This document shows, piece by piece, positions 42,817 to 52,109 of a stretch of DNA of 64,000 nucleotides. Below the pieces are notes generated by a model, which made no database searches, was not told the DNA's origin, and saw nothing but the letters and a program-made list of their open reading frames with translations. A program made the translations under genes and the position numbers. Source of the DNA: Dermacoccus abyssi (GTDB lineage Bacteria; Actinomycetota; Actinomycetes; Actinomycetales; Dermatophilaceae); NCBI RefSeq assembly GCF_003515945.1, contig NZ_QWLM01000005.1, positions 101,620-165,619 of the forward strand, given 5' to 3'. The stretch's first letter is position 1. Each line of letters starts with the position of its first letter.

Positions 42817-43233
42817 ATGACGAGCCCCGAGGCCCACACCGACCCCGCCGCAGGGCGCCCCGTCGAGGGGCCGGGTTCACTGGGACGCTTCCTTCCCCGT
42901 ATCGGCGCACTGCTCATCGACTGGTTCCTGTGCTCCCTGATCGCGGCGGCATTCCTCGACTACCGCTGGGGCGGCTCCGGCGCCGAGGGGTTCAAGCCGC
43001 TCCTCGTCTTCGCGATCGAGAACTTCCTGCTCGTGAGCACCATCGGCATGACGATCGGTCACCGCATCTTCGGGCTCGTCGTCCAGCGTCCGGATGCAAC
43101 GCCTCCCGGTCTGGTCTCCGGCGCCGTGCGCACCGTCCTGCTGTGCCTCGTCATACCCGCCGTCGTCACCGACGGTTACGGACGAGGACTGCACGACAAG
43201 ATCGCGGGAACGCTCATCCTGCGCACTCGCTGA
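42817..43233 (+). CDS. RDD family membrane protein
   Basis: A 138-residue protein with the RDD-type R-x-G-A-L-L-I-D-W-F start, then two more membrane segments and an NFLLVSTIGMTIGHRIFGL segment. RDD proteins are short membrane proteins, some implicated in ion or osmolyte transport. The gene divergent to glnA and convergent with DUF4191 matches the lipA-DUF4191-RDD-glnA neighbourhood of other actinobacteria. AAAGGAGAG precedes ATG 42817. Confidence 0.85.
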   Translation: MTSPEAHTDPAAGRPVEGPGSLGRFLPRIGALLIDWFLCSLIAAAFLDYRWGGSGAEGFKPLLVFAIENFLLVSTIGMTIGHRIFGLVVQRPDATPPGLVSGAVRTVLLCLVIPAVVTDGYGRGLHDKIAGTLILRTR

Positions 43234-43255
43234 CGCGTCGCCGCCTGCTGAACAA

Positions 43256-43292
43256 CGAAGGCTCCTTCCCCAAACGGGGGAAGGAGCCTTCG
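43256..43292. terminator. Bidirectional hairpin terminator
   Basis: Perfect 16-bp stem (43256-43271 with 43277-43292) between the convergent RDD and DUF4191 genes. Confidence 0.8.
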
Positions 43293-43311
43293 TCGCGTTC
43301 GAATCGAGCGG

Positions 43312-44088
43312 TCAGCGTCCGCGCATGGCCGCACGGTTGACGCGCGGCTTGTTCGGGTCGACGCCGGCGGGCACTCCCGGCTTGAGTCCGCCGAGGGCGC
43401 GCAGGCGCTTCGTCACCTGGCCGGACTCGTCGTCGGTGAGCACCTTGGGGAGCTTCTGCATGTCCTTCGTCAGACGCTCGACGGGGACGGCCTCGTCGTC
43501 CGTGCCGACGCGGATCGTGTGCACCGGAACCTCGGGACCGAGCACGCGGCTCGTGCGCTTGCTCTCCTGGGCGAGGAGGCGGGTTGCGCCGCCCTTGGGG
43601 CCCTCGGCCACGAGCACGACGCCCGGCTTGCCGACGGCGCGGTACACCATCGCGGCGCTCGAGAGATCCTTGACCTGACGGCTGCGACCCATGTCGGCGC
43701 CGACCGGCTCCTGCTCGACGAACCAACCGCGACGAAGCGACGACATCGCCGCCGCGCTTGCACCCGGCTGACCCGAGATCGACTTGTAGATCGCGGTGTT
43801 CGCGCGGCGCGCCAGCACCACCATCGCTGCGAGCAGACCGAACAGCAGCCCCAGGATGCCGAAGTAGATCGGGTGGCCGAAACCGAAACCGATCGCGAGG
43901 AACACGAGGAAGACGAGGGCGAAAGCCCCCACCATCCACGGGATCAGCGCCGGGTCGTTCGCGCGCGTCGTCTCGAAGACCTGCTTGAACTGGGACGAGC
44001 GACCGGGAGCCTTGCTCGCTCCCGCCTCACCGCGACCGCGCCGGAAGCGTGACTTCTTGGGCTCGTTCGAGCCGGAGGATGTTGCCAT
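43312..44088 (-). CDS. DUF4191 membrane protein
   Basis: A 258-residue protein. The N-terminal 50 residues are basic (KKSRFRRGRGE). Two adjacent membrane helices (about 50-90, PWMVGAFALVFLVFLAIGFGFGHP) are followed by a cytoplasmic domain including GRSRQVKDLSSAAMVYRAVG. DUF4191 is a conserved actinobacterial family of unknown function, usually beside lipA. The start ATG 44088 is 5 nt after the lipA stop, so lipB-lipA-DUF4191 is probably one transcript. Confidence 0.82.
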   Translation of the reverse strand: MATSSGSNEPKKSRFRRGRGEAGASKAPGRSSQFKQVFETTRANDPALIPWMVGAFALVFLVFLAIGFGFGHPIYFGILGLLFGLLAAMVVLARRANTAIYKSISGQPGASAAAMSSLRRGWFVEQEPVGADMGRSRQVKDLSSAAMVYRAVGKPGVVLVAEGPKGGATRLLAQESKRTSRVLGPEVPVHTIRVGTDDEAVPVERLTKDMQKLPKVLTDDESGQVTKRLRALGGLKPGVPAGVDPNKPRVNRAAMRGR

Positions 44089-44093
44089 GCCGA

Positions 44094-45119
44094 TCAGGAT
44101 ACGTCGGAGCGCGTGCGCTCGACCAACGACGCCGCCTCCTGGCGGGCCGGGGACGATGCCGCTTCGGCGAGGTGCTGGAGGTTCTCCGGCAGGGCCTGGC
44201 CGCGCTTGGCCATGACCTGTGCGTAGAGGCGTCCGGCACGGTAGGACGAACGCACGAGCGGGCCGGCCATGACGCCGGAGAATCCAATCTCCTCGGCGCG
44301 GTCGCTCCAGTGGACGAACTCCTCGGGCTTGACCCACCGGTCGATCGGGTGGTGCAGCTTCGAAGGACGCAGGTACTGCGTGATCGTGATGATGTCGCAG
44401 CCGGCCTCGTGCAGATCCTGCAGGGCCTGGTCGATCTCGTGCTCCTCCTCACCCATGCCGAGGATGAGGTTCGACTTCGTCACGAGCTCCTGCTCGCGCG
44501 CCATCGTCAGCACCTTGAGCGACTTCTCGTAGGTGAAGGCCGGGCGGATGCGGCGGAAGATGCGCGGCACCGTCTCGAGGTTGTGTGCGAACACCTCGGG
44601 GCGTGCATCGAAGACCTTGCCGACGAGCTCCGGCACGGCGCCGAAGTCGGGAGGGAGGATCTCGACGCCCGTGTTGGGGTTGAGTTCGTGGATGAGACGC
44701 ACGGTGTCGCCGTAGAGCTGCGCAGCGCCGTCCTTGAGGTCGTCGCGGGCCACACCGGTGACGGTGGCGTAGCGCAGGCCCATCTCGCGCACCGACTCCG
44801 CGACGCGGCGCGGCTCGTCGAGGTCCAGGGGACCGGGCTTGCCGGTGGCGATGTCGCAGAAGTCGCAACGACGCGTGCAGGTGTCACCACCGATGAGGAA
44901 CGTGGCCTCGCGGTCTTCCCAACACTCGAAGATGTTCGGACAGCCGGCTTCCTGGCACACGGTGTGCAGGCCCTCGCCCTTGACGAGCTTCTGAAGCGAG
45001 TTGTACTCCGGGCCCATCTTGGCGGTGGTACGGATCCAACTCGGCTTGCGTTCGATGGGGGTCTCGGCGTTGCGCGCCTCGACGCGCAACAGACGACGGC
45101 CTTCGGGCGCGACGGTCAA
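44094..45119 (-). CDS. lipA: Lipoyl synthase LipA
   Basis: About 341 residues. The auxiliary cluster cysteines are C55, C60 and C66 ([12 protein letters not shown]). The radical SAM CxxxCxxC cysteines are C81, C85 and C88 (CTRRCDFC). [12 protein letters not shown] and GMGEEEHE motifs follow. LipA inserts sulfurs into octanoyl domains such as those of SucB. TTG 45119 is chosen because AAGGAG lies 8 nt upstream; upstream in-frame sequence lacks homology. The gene follows lipB on the same strand. Confidence 0.95.
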   Translation of the reverse strand: MTVAPEGRRLLRVEARNAETPIERKPSWIRTTAKMGPEYNSLQKLVKGEGLHTVCQEAGCPNIFECWEDREATFLIGGDTCTRRCDFCDIATGKPGPLDLDEPRRVAESVREMGLRYATVTGVARDDLKDGAAQLYGDTVRLIHELNPNTGVEILPPDFGAVPELVGKVFDARPEVFAHNLETVPRIFRRIRPAFTYEKSLKVLTMAREQELVTKSNLILGMGEEEHEIDQALQDLHEAGCDIITITQYLRPSKLHHPIDRWVKPEEFVHWSDRAEEIGFSGVMAGPLVRSSYRAGRLYAQVMAKRGQALPENLQHLAEAASSPARQEAASLVERTRSDVS

Positions 45120-45207
45120 GACACTGACTCCTTGCGGTGGTTTGGCATGGCCTTTCCAGCACAACAGCCTACGCCTGCCGGAACTTCCCGAGCGACTTCG
45201 AGAGTCG

Positions 45208-45849
45208 TCACGAACGATGCCGGGGCGACAGAAGATCAGGCAGACGCGCCTCGACGAGGGGAAGCACCTCACGCACGGGTACGTCGCGGCCGAGCTCCTC
45301 GCTCAGGGTGGTCACCCCGGCGTCGGAAATGCCGCACGGAACGATGGTCTGCGTCCAGCCGAGATCGCAGTTCGCATTGAGGGAGAAACCGTGCATCGTG
45401 GCGCGCTTCGAGACGCGCACGCCGATGGCGCCGATCTTGCGGTCGGGACCCTTGTCGTCGGCGAGCACCCAGGTACCTGTGCGACCCTCGACGGTGGTGG
45501 CCTCGACCCCGAGGTCAGCGCACACACCGATCATGAGCTGCTCGATGCGGCGCACGTGCGCCACGACGTCGATGGGGATGGGCAGCGCGAAGATCGGGTA
45601 CCCGACGAGCTGACCCGGGCCGTGCCACGTGATCTTGCCGCCGCGGTCGACGTCGACGACGGGCGTGCCGTCGAAGGGACGCTCGTGCGCCTCGGTGCGC
45701 TTGCCGGCGGTGTAGACGGGGGTGTGTTCGAGCAGGAGAACCGTGTCCTCGCCACCCGCAACGACCTCGGCGTGAATCTCCCGTTGTTTGCTCCAACCGG
45801 CCTCGTAATCGACGAAATCAGGATCGAAGCCGAGGTGGATGACGCGCAT
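45208..45849 (-). CDS. lipB: Octanoyl-[acyl-carrier-protein]-protein transferase LipB
   Basis: A 213-residue protein with [18 protein letters not shown], the lysine in [11 protein letters not shown] (K138) and the cysteine in TIVPCGI (C172). These three elements form the LipB active site. It moves octanoate from ACP to lipoyl domains. A TAGGCT hexamer 6 nt before ATG 45849 and no ribosome-binding site suggest a leaderless transcript. lipA follows. Confidence 0.95.
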   Translation of the reverse strand: MRVIHLGFDPDFVDYEAGWSKQREIHAEVVAGGEDTVLLLEHTPVYTAGKRTEAHERPFDGTPVVDVDRGGKITWHGPGQLVGYPIFALPIPIDVVAHVRRIEQLMIGVCADLGVEATTVEGRTGTWVLADDKGPDRKIGAIGVRVSKRATMHGFSLNANCDLGWTQTIVPCGISDAGVTTLSEELGRDVPVREVLPLVEARLPDLLSPRHRS

Positions 45850-45855
45850 GAGGGG

Positions 45856-45861
45856 AGCCTA
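45856..45861 (-). promoter_or_regulatory. Candidate -10 element for leaderless lipB
   Basis: Read on the minus strand, TAGGCT is 6 nt before the lipB ATG; no Shine-Dalgarno is present. Confidence 0.4.
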
Positions 45862-45989
45862 CGCCCGGGTTCATGACAGGGCTCTCGGAGGGGGTTGTGG
45901 ATAACTTCTGCGCCGCTCGCCGCGATCTTGGCAGGCTGAAAACGGCGACCCGATCGGGCGTCAGATCGCAACGGAGCAAGGAGGCCGTC

Positions 45990-47522
45990 ATGACGCAGGA
46001 GCCACGGCTCGAGGGCTACACGGTGGAGGAGTTCATCGGTGCGGGCGGCAGTGCAGATGTCTGGCGCGTCACCGCACCCGGCGGTGCGAGCCTCGCGGCG
46101 AAGGTGTTCCGCGAAACCGGTGAGGCCTCCGGACGCGCCGAGTGGCGCAGCATGCGTCGTCATGCCGGGGATCACGTCGTGCCGGTTGTCGACTTCCTCC
46201 GCGACGACGACGGGCGCAGCGTTCTGCTCATGCCGTACCTGCCGGGCGGGAGCTTGCACGACGTCGTCGTCGGTCGCGGCGGACTCACGGCGGGGGAGTG
46301 CGTGACGGCGCTCGCGCCCATCGCAGGAGCGCTCTCGCGCATTCACGATGGTGGGTGCGTCCATGGTGACGTCACCCCGCGCAACGTCTTGTTCGACGAT
46401 GTCGGACGACCATTGCTGAGTGATCTCGGTGCCTCACGTGTCGCTGCGCTGCCCGGGGAAGCTGAATGGGGCAGCGCGGGTTTCGTCGCCCCCGAGGTTC
46501 TTGAGGGGCATGCTCCTGCGGCGTCGAGCGACGTGTTCTCCCTAGCTGCCGTTGCGTGGTTCGCGCTCGTCGGGGAGGCGCCCGCGCCCGCGTCGCTTCG
46601 ACCGCCGCTGAGCGAACTCGTGCCTGACGTTCCGGAGCCCCTGGAGCGCCTCGTCGCGGCCGGTCTGGCCCTCACTCCGTCGGCTCGTCCGTACTCCGAC
46701 GACGTGGCTCGCAAGCTACTCGAGGCTGCCGACCCGGTGGCTGTGCCCGTCGATCGGTCGCTGCCTAGAGCGCCCGGGGCGGATGCGCCGGCCGAATCGA
46801 TCACACGTCGTCTGCGGGAAGAAGCGCAGAAGCGACAGCTCGCGGAAGGGCCGCAGACGCGCCGAGAGGCAGGCCGGGGCCGCCGTCACGGGGAGAGCCC
46901 ACAACGGGGGAGGTTGCTTCTCGTCGGTGCACTGGCGGTGGGTGTGACGCTGGTGGCCGGAGCCGCTCTGTGGCCCACGGATGATGCTCCCGACTCGGTG
47001 GAGGCTCCGGCACGAGGCGCCGCGGCGGAACACTCGCCGTACGCCGCGCGGGGCACAACCTCCGAGCCGAGAGCGACGACGTCGACGGCGCGCCCCTCGG
47101 CCTCCGGCAAGGCGAGCACCGCCTCGAAGGACTCGTCGAGTGCCACCTCGCACCCACCGACCCGCGGCGAGGTGGAGGCACTGCTCGCCTGTCGCGCCGA
47201 GGCCTGGAACAGCGTCGATCAGCGCCGGCTCGAGCGATGCCTGGCGCCGAAGTCGCCGGCGCTGACGAGCGACAGCGCGGCCCTACGCCAAGCGCAGCGT
47301 GACGGCATCGTCTATTCGGGGGTCTCCTACCGCGTCGCGAGCTACACCCCCAAGACAGGCGCTGCCGGGACGGCCGGAGCCACCGCAACAGTCACGCGCT
47401 CGGGCTACACGGTGACCCATGGCAACGACCGGTCGCGCAGGGCGAGTCAATCCACTCAGGTGGAGCTGCGCCTCGTGAGCGATGCCGGGCAGTGGCGGAT
47501 CAGTGAGTGGAGTGGTCGCTGA
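45990..47522 (+). CDS. Membrane-anchored Ser/Thr protein kinase-like protein
   Basis: A 510-residue protein. The kinase domain (about 8-245) has a glycine loop FIGAGGSADVW, lysine K38, a catalytic loop H125-G-D127-V-T-P-R-N132-V-L, a metal motif D145-L-G rather than DFG, and A-P-E. Active-site residues D127, N132 and D145 are kept, so activity is possible. A linker and one membrane helix (about 308-327) lead to an extracytoplasmic part. The C-terminal 120 residues (EALLACRAEAWNSVDQ) look NTF2-like. AAGGAGG precedes ATG 45990. It sits opposite-strand inside the lipB/epimerase/sucB neighbourhood and its 3' end overlaps the epimerase gene by 23 bp. Confidence 0.8.
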   Translation: MTQEPRLEGYTVEEFIGAGGSADVWRVTAPGGASLAAKVFRETGEASGRAEWRSMRRHAGDHVVPVVDFLRDDDGRSVLLMPYLPGGSLHDVVVGRGGLTAGECVTALAPIAGALSRIHDGGCVHGDVTPRNVLFDDVGRPLLSDLGASRVAALPGEAEWGSAGFVAPEVLEGHAPAASSDVFSLAAVAWFALVGEAPAPASLRPPLSELVPDVPEPLERLVAAGLALTPSARPYSDDVARKLLEAADPVAVPVDRSLPRAPGADAPAESITRRLREEAQKRQLAEGPQTRREAGRGRRHGESPQRGRLLLVGALAVGVTLVAGAALWPTDDAPDSVEAPARGAAAEHSPYAARGTTSEPRATTSTARPSASGKASTASKDSSSATSHPPTRGEVEALLACRAEAWNSVDQRRLERCLAPKSPALTSDSAALRQAQRDGIVYSGVSYRVASYTPKTGAAGTAGATATVTRSGYTVTHGNDRSRRASQSTQVELRLVSDAGQWRISEWSGR

Positions 47523-48423
47523 GATCGGCCGCGAGGCGGTCGAGGACCTGATCGAGGTTGGAATCCATCCATGTGAAGCCGGACGCCTGCAGGACGGCCG
47601 GGCGCACTCTCGTCGAGGCGGTGAGCTGGGTCGACATCTCGCCCAGAACTGCGCGCAGTGCGAACTCCGGCGCCGGCACCACGGCTGGGCGGCGCATCGA
47701 GCGACCCAGCGCCTTGGCGACACCGGCCTGGCGGCACGCGAGTGGCGCCGCGAGGTTGACCGGTCCCGTGATGTCCGGGTGGTCGATGAGGTGGGCCAGG
47801 GCGCGCACTTCGTCACGCAGGCTGATCCAGCTCCACCACTGACGACCGGAGCCCAACGGGCCGAGCACGCCGAACTTGGCCGGAAGGGCCATCTGGGCGA
47901 AGGCCCCGCCCTGTGCGGAGACGACGAGCGTCGTGCGGGCGAACGCAACGTTGTGGCCGTCGCTCGTAGCCCGCTCGGCACACCCTTCCCAGTCGACGAC
48001 GAGGTCGGCCAGGAAGTCCGACCCGGCTGACGAGGTCTCGTCGAGGACCTCCTCGCCGCGGTCGCCGTAGAAGCCCATCGCCGAGCCGGAGACGAGGCGC
48101 TTCGGCGTGCAGTGGGCCAGCGCCTCGACGAGCGTCGCCGTTGTGTCGATGCGAGAGTCCCGTAGGGCTTTCTTGTACGAAGCCGTCCAGCGATGGTCAC
48201 CGATGCCGGCACCCGCGAGATTGACCACGACATCGACATCGTTCAAGGCGGCGGCCAACTCGTCCACCGGTTCACCGGGGGCGGGCAGCGCGACCTCGTA
48301 CGGCGGCACGGGGTGCCTGCGCACGAGTCGCACGACAGTCTCCCCGCGTTTGCGCAGAAATGCAGACAGCGCACCGCCGATCAATCCGGAGGAACCGGTG
48401 ATGGCGATGCGCTGCCTGGTCAT
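47500..48423 (-). CDS. TIGR01777 family NAD(P)-dependent epimerase/oxidoreductase
   Basis: A 307-residue short-chain-type protein. The Rossmann motif is IAITGSSGLIGGALSAFL. NLAGAGIGDHRW, SGSAMGFYGDRGEEVLDE, and a C-terminal DUF1731-like region identify the TIGR01777 family, related to the cell-division-associated SulA-like YfcH. The substrate is unknown. It is 30 bp downstream of sucB on the same strand, as in mycobacteria. Confidence 0.9.
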   Translation of the reverse strand: MTRQRIAITGSSGLIGGALSAFLRKRGETVVRLVRRHPVPPYEVALPAPGEPVDELAAALNDVDVVVNLAGAGIGDHRWTASYKKALRDSRIDTTATLVEALAHCTPKRLVSGSAMGFYGDRGEEVLDETSSAGSDFLADLVVDWEGCAERATSDGHNVAFARTTLVVSAQGGAFAQMALPAKFGVLGPLGSGRQWWSWISLRDEVRALAHLIDHPDITGPVNLAAPLACRQAGVAKALGRSMRRPAVVPAPEFALRAVLGEMSTQLTASTRVRPAVLQASGFTWMDSNLDQVLDRLAADLSDHSTH

Positions 48424-48453
48424 GGTTCAGGTTAAGCCGTCGGACCGCCTGAG

Positions 48454-50307
48454 TCACACCTCGAAGGCGCCCTCTTCCAGACGGGCCTTGACGGCCGAGA
48501 GGAAGCGACCGGCGTCCGCGCCGTCGACCACGCGGTGGTCGTAGGTGAGGACGAGGTACATCATCTGGCGGACCGCGATGGAGTCGTTGCCGAACTCGTC
48601 CGTGACGACAACCGGGCGCTTCGTCATCGCGCCGGTGCCGAGGATGGCGACCTGCGGCTGGTTGATGATCGGCGTGTCGAGGAGCGAACCGTTCGAGCCG
48701 ATGTTGGAGATGGTGAACGTGCCACCACCCAACTCGTCCGGCGTGACCTTGTTGTCACGCGTACGCGCGGCAAGGTCGGCGATCTTCTTCGCGATGCCGG
48801 CGATCGACAGGTCGCCGGCGTCCTTGACGACCGGCACGAGCAGGCCGCGCGGCGTGTCAACCGCAATGCCGATGTGCTCGGCGTTGTGGTAGACGATGTT
48901 CTCGCCGTCGACCGAGGAGTTGACCTGCGGGAAAGCCTTGAGTGCCTCGACGACCGCCGTCGTGATGAACGGCAGGTAGGAGAGGTTGACGCCCTCGCGG
49001 GACTTGAAGTTCTCCTTGTTGCGCGCACGCGTGGCGGCGACCTTGGTCATGTCGACCTCGACGACGGCCGTGAGCTGCGCCGACGTGGCGAGCGACTCGA
49101 CCATGCGCTGGGCGATGACCTTGCGCAGACGCGACATCTTCTCGGTCGTGCCGCGCTTGGCCTGGGCCTCGGCGGACGCCTGGGGAGCGGCCTGCGGCGT
49201 GGCCGAAGCTGCGGGAGCAGCGGCAGCCGACTCCTGTGCGGGGGCCGGTGCCTCTTCCTTGGGCGCCGAAGCGGCCTTGGCGGCGTCGAGGACGTCCTGC
49301 TTACGGATACGACCGCCGACACCGGTGCCCTTGATGGACGACAGGTCGATGTTGTTCTCGGCCGCGATCTTGCGCACGAGCGGCGTGACGTACGTGCCGG
49401 AGTTGTCGACCTTCGTCGAGGCCTCCTGCTGCTTGTCACCCTGGTCGCCGGAGGAAGACTCCTTGGCGGGAGCCTCCTGCTTCGGCTCTTCCTTCGGCTC
49501 GTCCTTGGCCTCGGGAGCCTTCTCGGGCTCGGAGGTCTCGGACTTGTCCTCGGCAGCCTCGACGGCCTCGTCCTGCTTCTCGGAGTCGACGGACTCCTGC
49601 GGCTGCTCGGCCTTCTCCTCGGACTCGGCCGAGTCGTCGGACGAACCGCCCGCCTCGCCACCGATGACGGCGAGGTCGGCGCCGACCGGCACCGTCTCGT
49701 CCTCGGAAACCAGGATCTTCGTCAGCTTGCCCGCCACGGGGGAGGGAACCTCGGTGTCGACCTTGTCCGTGGAGACCTCGAGCAGCGGCTCGTCGACGGC
49801 GACATCGTCACCCTCGGCCTTGAGCCAGCGCGTGATGGTGCCCTCGGTGACGGACTCGCCGAGCGCCGGCATCGTCACCTTCTCGCCACCGGAGACCTCG
49901 CCGCCGGAGGAGGCAGCTTCCTGCTTGGGCTCTTCGGACTTCTGCTCCTCGTCGGAGGACTTGGACTCCTTCTCGGAGGAGGTCTCCTCAGCAGCTTCCT
50001 CGGTCTTCTCCTCGCCCTTGTCCTCGGCCTCGGCCGAGTCGTCGGAGGAGTCGGAACCGCCGGAGGCCTCACCGTCGCCGACGACGGCGAGGTCAGCGCC
50101 GACCGGCACCGTCTCGTCCTCTTCGACGAGGATCTCCTGCAGCGTGCCGGCAACTGGGGACGGAATCTCGGTGTCGACCTTGTCCGTGGAGACCTCGAGC
50201 AGCGGCTCGTCAACGGCAACGGTGTCACCGACGTTCTTCAGCCAACGGGTCACGGTGCCTTCGGTCACCGACTCGCCGAGGGCCGGCATGGTCACGCGGT
50301 CAGACAT
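48454..50307 (-). CDS. sucB: 2-oxoacid dehydrogenase E2 (dihydrolipoamide acyltransferase), SucB-type
   Basis: A 617-residue E2. There are two lipoyl domains (about 1-79 and 142-217) with lipoyl lysines K43 and K182. Two long linkers rich in Glu, Ser, Lys and Ala follow each. The E1/E3-binding domain (about 306-342, [16 protein letters not shown]) precedes the CoA-acyltransferase domain, which ends with [13 protein letters not shown]. It is part of the 2-oxoglutarate or pyruvate dehydrogenase complex; actinobacterial E2 at this locus is used in pyruvate dehydrogenase (DlaT). The start at ATG 50307 is preceded by GGAGG. Nearby lipB and lipA supply the cofactor. Confidence 0.92.
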   Translation of the reverse strand: MSDRVTMPALGESVTEGTVTRWLKNVGDTVAVDEPLLEVSTDKVDTEIPSPVAGTLQEILVEEDETVPVGADLAVVGDGEASGGSDSSDDSAEAEDKGEEKTEEAAEETSSEKESKSSDEEQKSEEPKQEAASSGGEVSGGEKVTMPALGESVTEGTITRWLKAEGDDVAVDEPLLEVSTDKVDTEVPSPVAGKLTKILVSEDETVPVGADLAVIGGEAGGSSDDSAESEEKAEQPQESVDSEKQDEAVEAAEDKSETSEPEKAPEAKDEPKEEPKQEAPAKESSSGDQGDKQQEASTKVDNSGTYVTPLVRKIAAENNIDLSSIKGTGVGGRIRKQDVLDAAKAASAPKEEAPAPAQESAAAAPAASATPQAAPQASAEAQAKRGTTEKMSRLRKVIAQRMVESLATSAQLTAVVEVDMTKVAATRARNKENFKSREGVNLSYLPFITTAVVEALKAFPQVNSSVDGENIVYHNAEHIGIAVDTPRGLLVPVVKDAGDLSIAGIAKKIADLAARTRDNKVTPDELGGGTFTISNIGSNGSLLDTPIINQPQVAILGTGAMTKRPVVVTDEFGNDSIAVRQMMYLVLTYDHRVVDGADAGRFLSAVKARLEEGAFEV

Positions 50308-50434
50308 GGGTGGAGGTCTCCTCAATCCAAATTGCACGTTTGGGGTCGCGGATGAAGTTGTCGACTCCGGGGGCGGGTCGCGAAACGGGCTCCCGATCAG
50401 ACCCCATCTTGTCACTGTCGAGCGAGGTTGCGGA

Positions 50435-50490
50435 AACCCGGGCCAGTACCCGTCAGTAGGAAGTTGGGCTTCCTCGGAACGGCCCGGGTT
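50435..50490 (-). terminator. Hairpin between pepA and sucB
   Basis: A 10-bp outer stem (50435-50444 with 50481-50490) and an inner 6-bp stem (50458-50463 with 50469-50474), about 20 nt after the pepA stop on the minus strand. Confidence 0.6.
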
Positions 50491-50508
50491 CGCGCGGGGA
50501 GGGCCGCG

Positions 50509-51993
50509 TCAGGACGCGGCGACCTCGAGCAGCGTGCGCACGGCAAAGCCGGTGCCGCCCTTGGGGGTGAAGCCGTAGGCGCCGCCCTCGTTGAACGCCG
50601 GAGCGGCGATGTCGAGGTGCACCCAGTCGATCTGCTCACCGTTCTTCTCGCCGACGAACTCCTTGAGGAACATGGCGGCCGTGATGAGCCCGCCCATGCG
50701 CTCGCCGGTGTGCTTGAGGTCGGCGACCTCGGAGTTGATGCTCGGGCGCAGGTGGTCGAGCAGCGGCATCGGCCACATGTGCTCGCCCACGCGGTCGGAG
50801 GCGGAGATGACGTCGTCCCGGACCTCGTCGTTGTTGCCGACGACCGCGGCCGTGCGGTTGCCGAGAGCGAGCACCGCAGCGCCCGTGAGGGTGGCGATGT
50901 CGATGATGAGATCGGGCTCCTCGGCGCTGGCGTAGCAGAGGCCGTCGGCCATGACGAGGCGACCTTCGGCGTCGGTGTTGTCGATCTCCACCGTCGTGCC
51001 GTCGTGCATGCGGATGACGTCACCGGGGCGCTGGGCGTCGGCGCCGGTCATGTTCTCGGCGAGGCACAGGTAGCCGGTGATGGCGACCGGCAGTTCGAGT
51101 TCGGCGGCAGCTTCGACGAAGGCAGCGACGGCGGCGGCGCCGGCCATGTCGCACTTCATCGTCACCATGCCGTTGGCGGGCTTGATGCACAGGCCGCCGG
51201 AGTCGAACGTGATGCCCTTGCCGACGATCGAGATGTGGCGCTTGGCGTTGTTCGGCTTGTACGTGAGGGTGACCAGACGCGGCGGGCGCGCCGATCCGCG
51301 CCCGACGCCGATGAGGCCGCCGCACTCGGCCTTGGCGAGGGCCTTCTCGTCCATGACGGCGACCTTGACCTTCGAGCTCGCGAGGCGCTTGCGCACGATC
51401 TCGGCGAACGAACCGGGGTAGAGGTCGAGCGGCGGCATGTTGACGAGGTCACGGGCCCAGTTCTGCGCGTTGGCGCGGATCGTCGCGTCGGCGACGGCCT
51501 GCGTCAGGCCCTTCTCCTTGGCGTCGGCGACGAGGATCTTCACGTCGTCGACGGGCTTCGTCGGCTCCTTCTTGTACTCGCCGTACACATAAGCGCCCAG
51601 GAGGACGCCCTCGGTGACGGCGCCGACGGCCTCGGCGTGGCTCGCGGGGAAGGCGAAGACGGCGCTCTCGACGTCCGTGAGCGCGCGGGCAGCGCTACCG
51701 GCGGCGTCACGCTGCGCGCCGATGTCGGTGAGGGCATCGTCGCGCTCCTGGCCGGAACCGACGGCCAGCACGAGGCCCTCGGTACCGGCGATTCCGGCGA
51801 GGCGCACGACCTCGTCGGCGCCCGCCTTGGCCTTGAGGGTGCCGAGGGCGGCGTTGACGGCCTTCACGGTCTCGGCGGAGACGCCCTGCGGGTCGACGAC
51901 ACGGGCTCCGTCCTTCGACTTCGCGGTGAGGACGACGAGGACGTCGGCCTTGGACGCGGCGGTGGCCTTGTCGCTGAGGTTCACGGTGGTCAC
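50509..51993 (-). CDS. pepA: Leucyl aminopeptidase (M17) PepA
   Basis: A 494-residue M17 peptidase. The C-terminal catalytic domain holds the metal-ligand segments VGKGITFDSGG, MKCDMAGAAAV and N-T-D-A-E-G-R-L-V-M-A-D. The N-terminal third is the variable macro-like domain. It removes N-terminal amino acids in the cytoplasm as a hexamer. The gene precedes sucB in the same direction but a hairpin separates them; gcvT is divergent. Confidence 0.95.
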   Translation of the reverse strand: MTTVNLSDKATAASKADVLVVLTAKSKDGARVVDPQGVSAETVKAVNAALGTLKAKAGADEVVRLAGIAGTEGLVLAVGSGQERDDALTDIGAQRDAAGSAARALTDVESAVFAFPASHAEAVGAVTEGVLLGAYVYGEYKKEPTKPVDDVKILVADAKEKGLTQAVADATIRANAQNWARDLVNMPPLDLYPGSFAEIVRKRLASSKVKVAVMDEKALAKAECGGLIGVGRGSARPPRLVTLTYKPNNAKRHISIVGKGITFDSGGLCIKPANGMVTMKCDMAGAAAVAAFVEAAAELELPVAITGYLCLAENMTGADAQRPGDVIRMHDGTTVEIDNTDAEGRLVMADGLCYASAEEPDLIIDIATLTGAAVLALGNRTAAVVGNNDEVRDDVISASDRVGEHMWPMPLLDHLRPSINSEVADLKHTGERMGGLITAAMFLKEFVGEKNGEQIDWVHLDIAAPAFNEGGAYGFTPKGGTGFAVRTLLEVAAS

Positions 51994-52096
51994 GTGAAGT
52001 GCCTTTCTCTTGCGAATGATCGACCCGCGAGGGGTCGCGAACTGCTCCTCGTCGACCCTAGCGGCCCCATCCGCCCCGGACGATCGTCCGGGGCGA

Positions 52097-52102
52097 TAGG
52101 TT
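52097..52102 (+). promoter_or_regulatory. Candidate -10 element for leaderless gcvT
   Basis: GATAGGTT contains TAGGTT, 7 nt before ATG 52110, with no Shine-Dalgarno. The same octamer precedes adoK. Confidence 0.45.
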
Positions 52103-52109
52103 CGGTTGT

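Noticed and set aside
48535..50355. 606-codon plus-strand frame opposite sucB
   Set aside because: Antisense of lipoyl and linker codons gives Leu/Gly/Arg-rich nonsense; no family match is evident.
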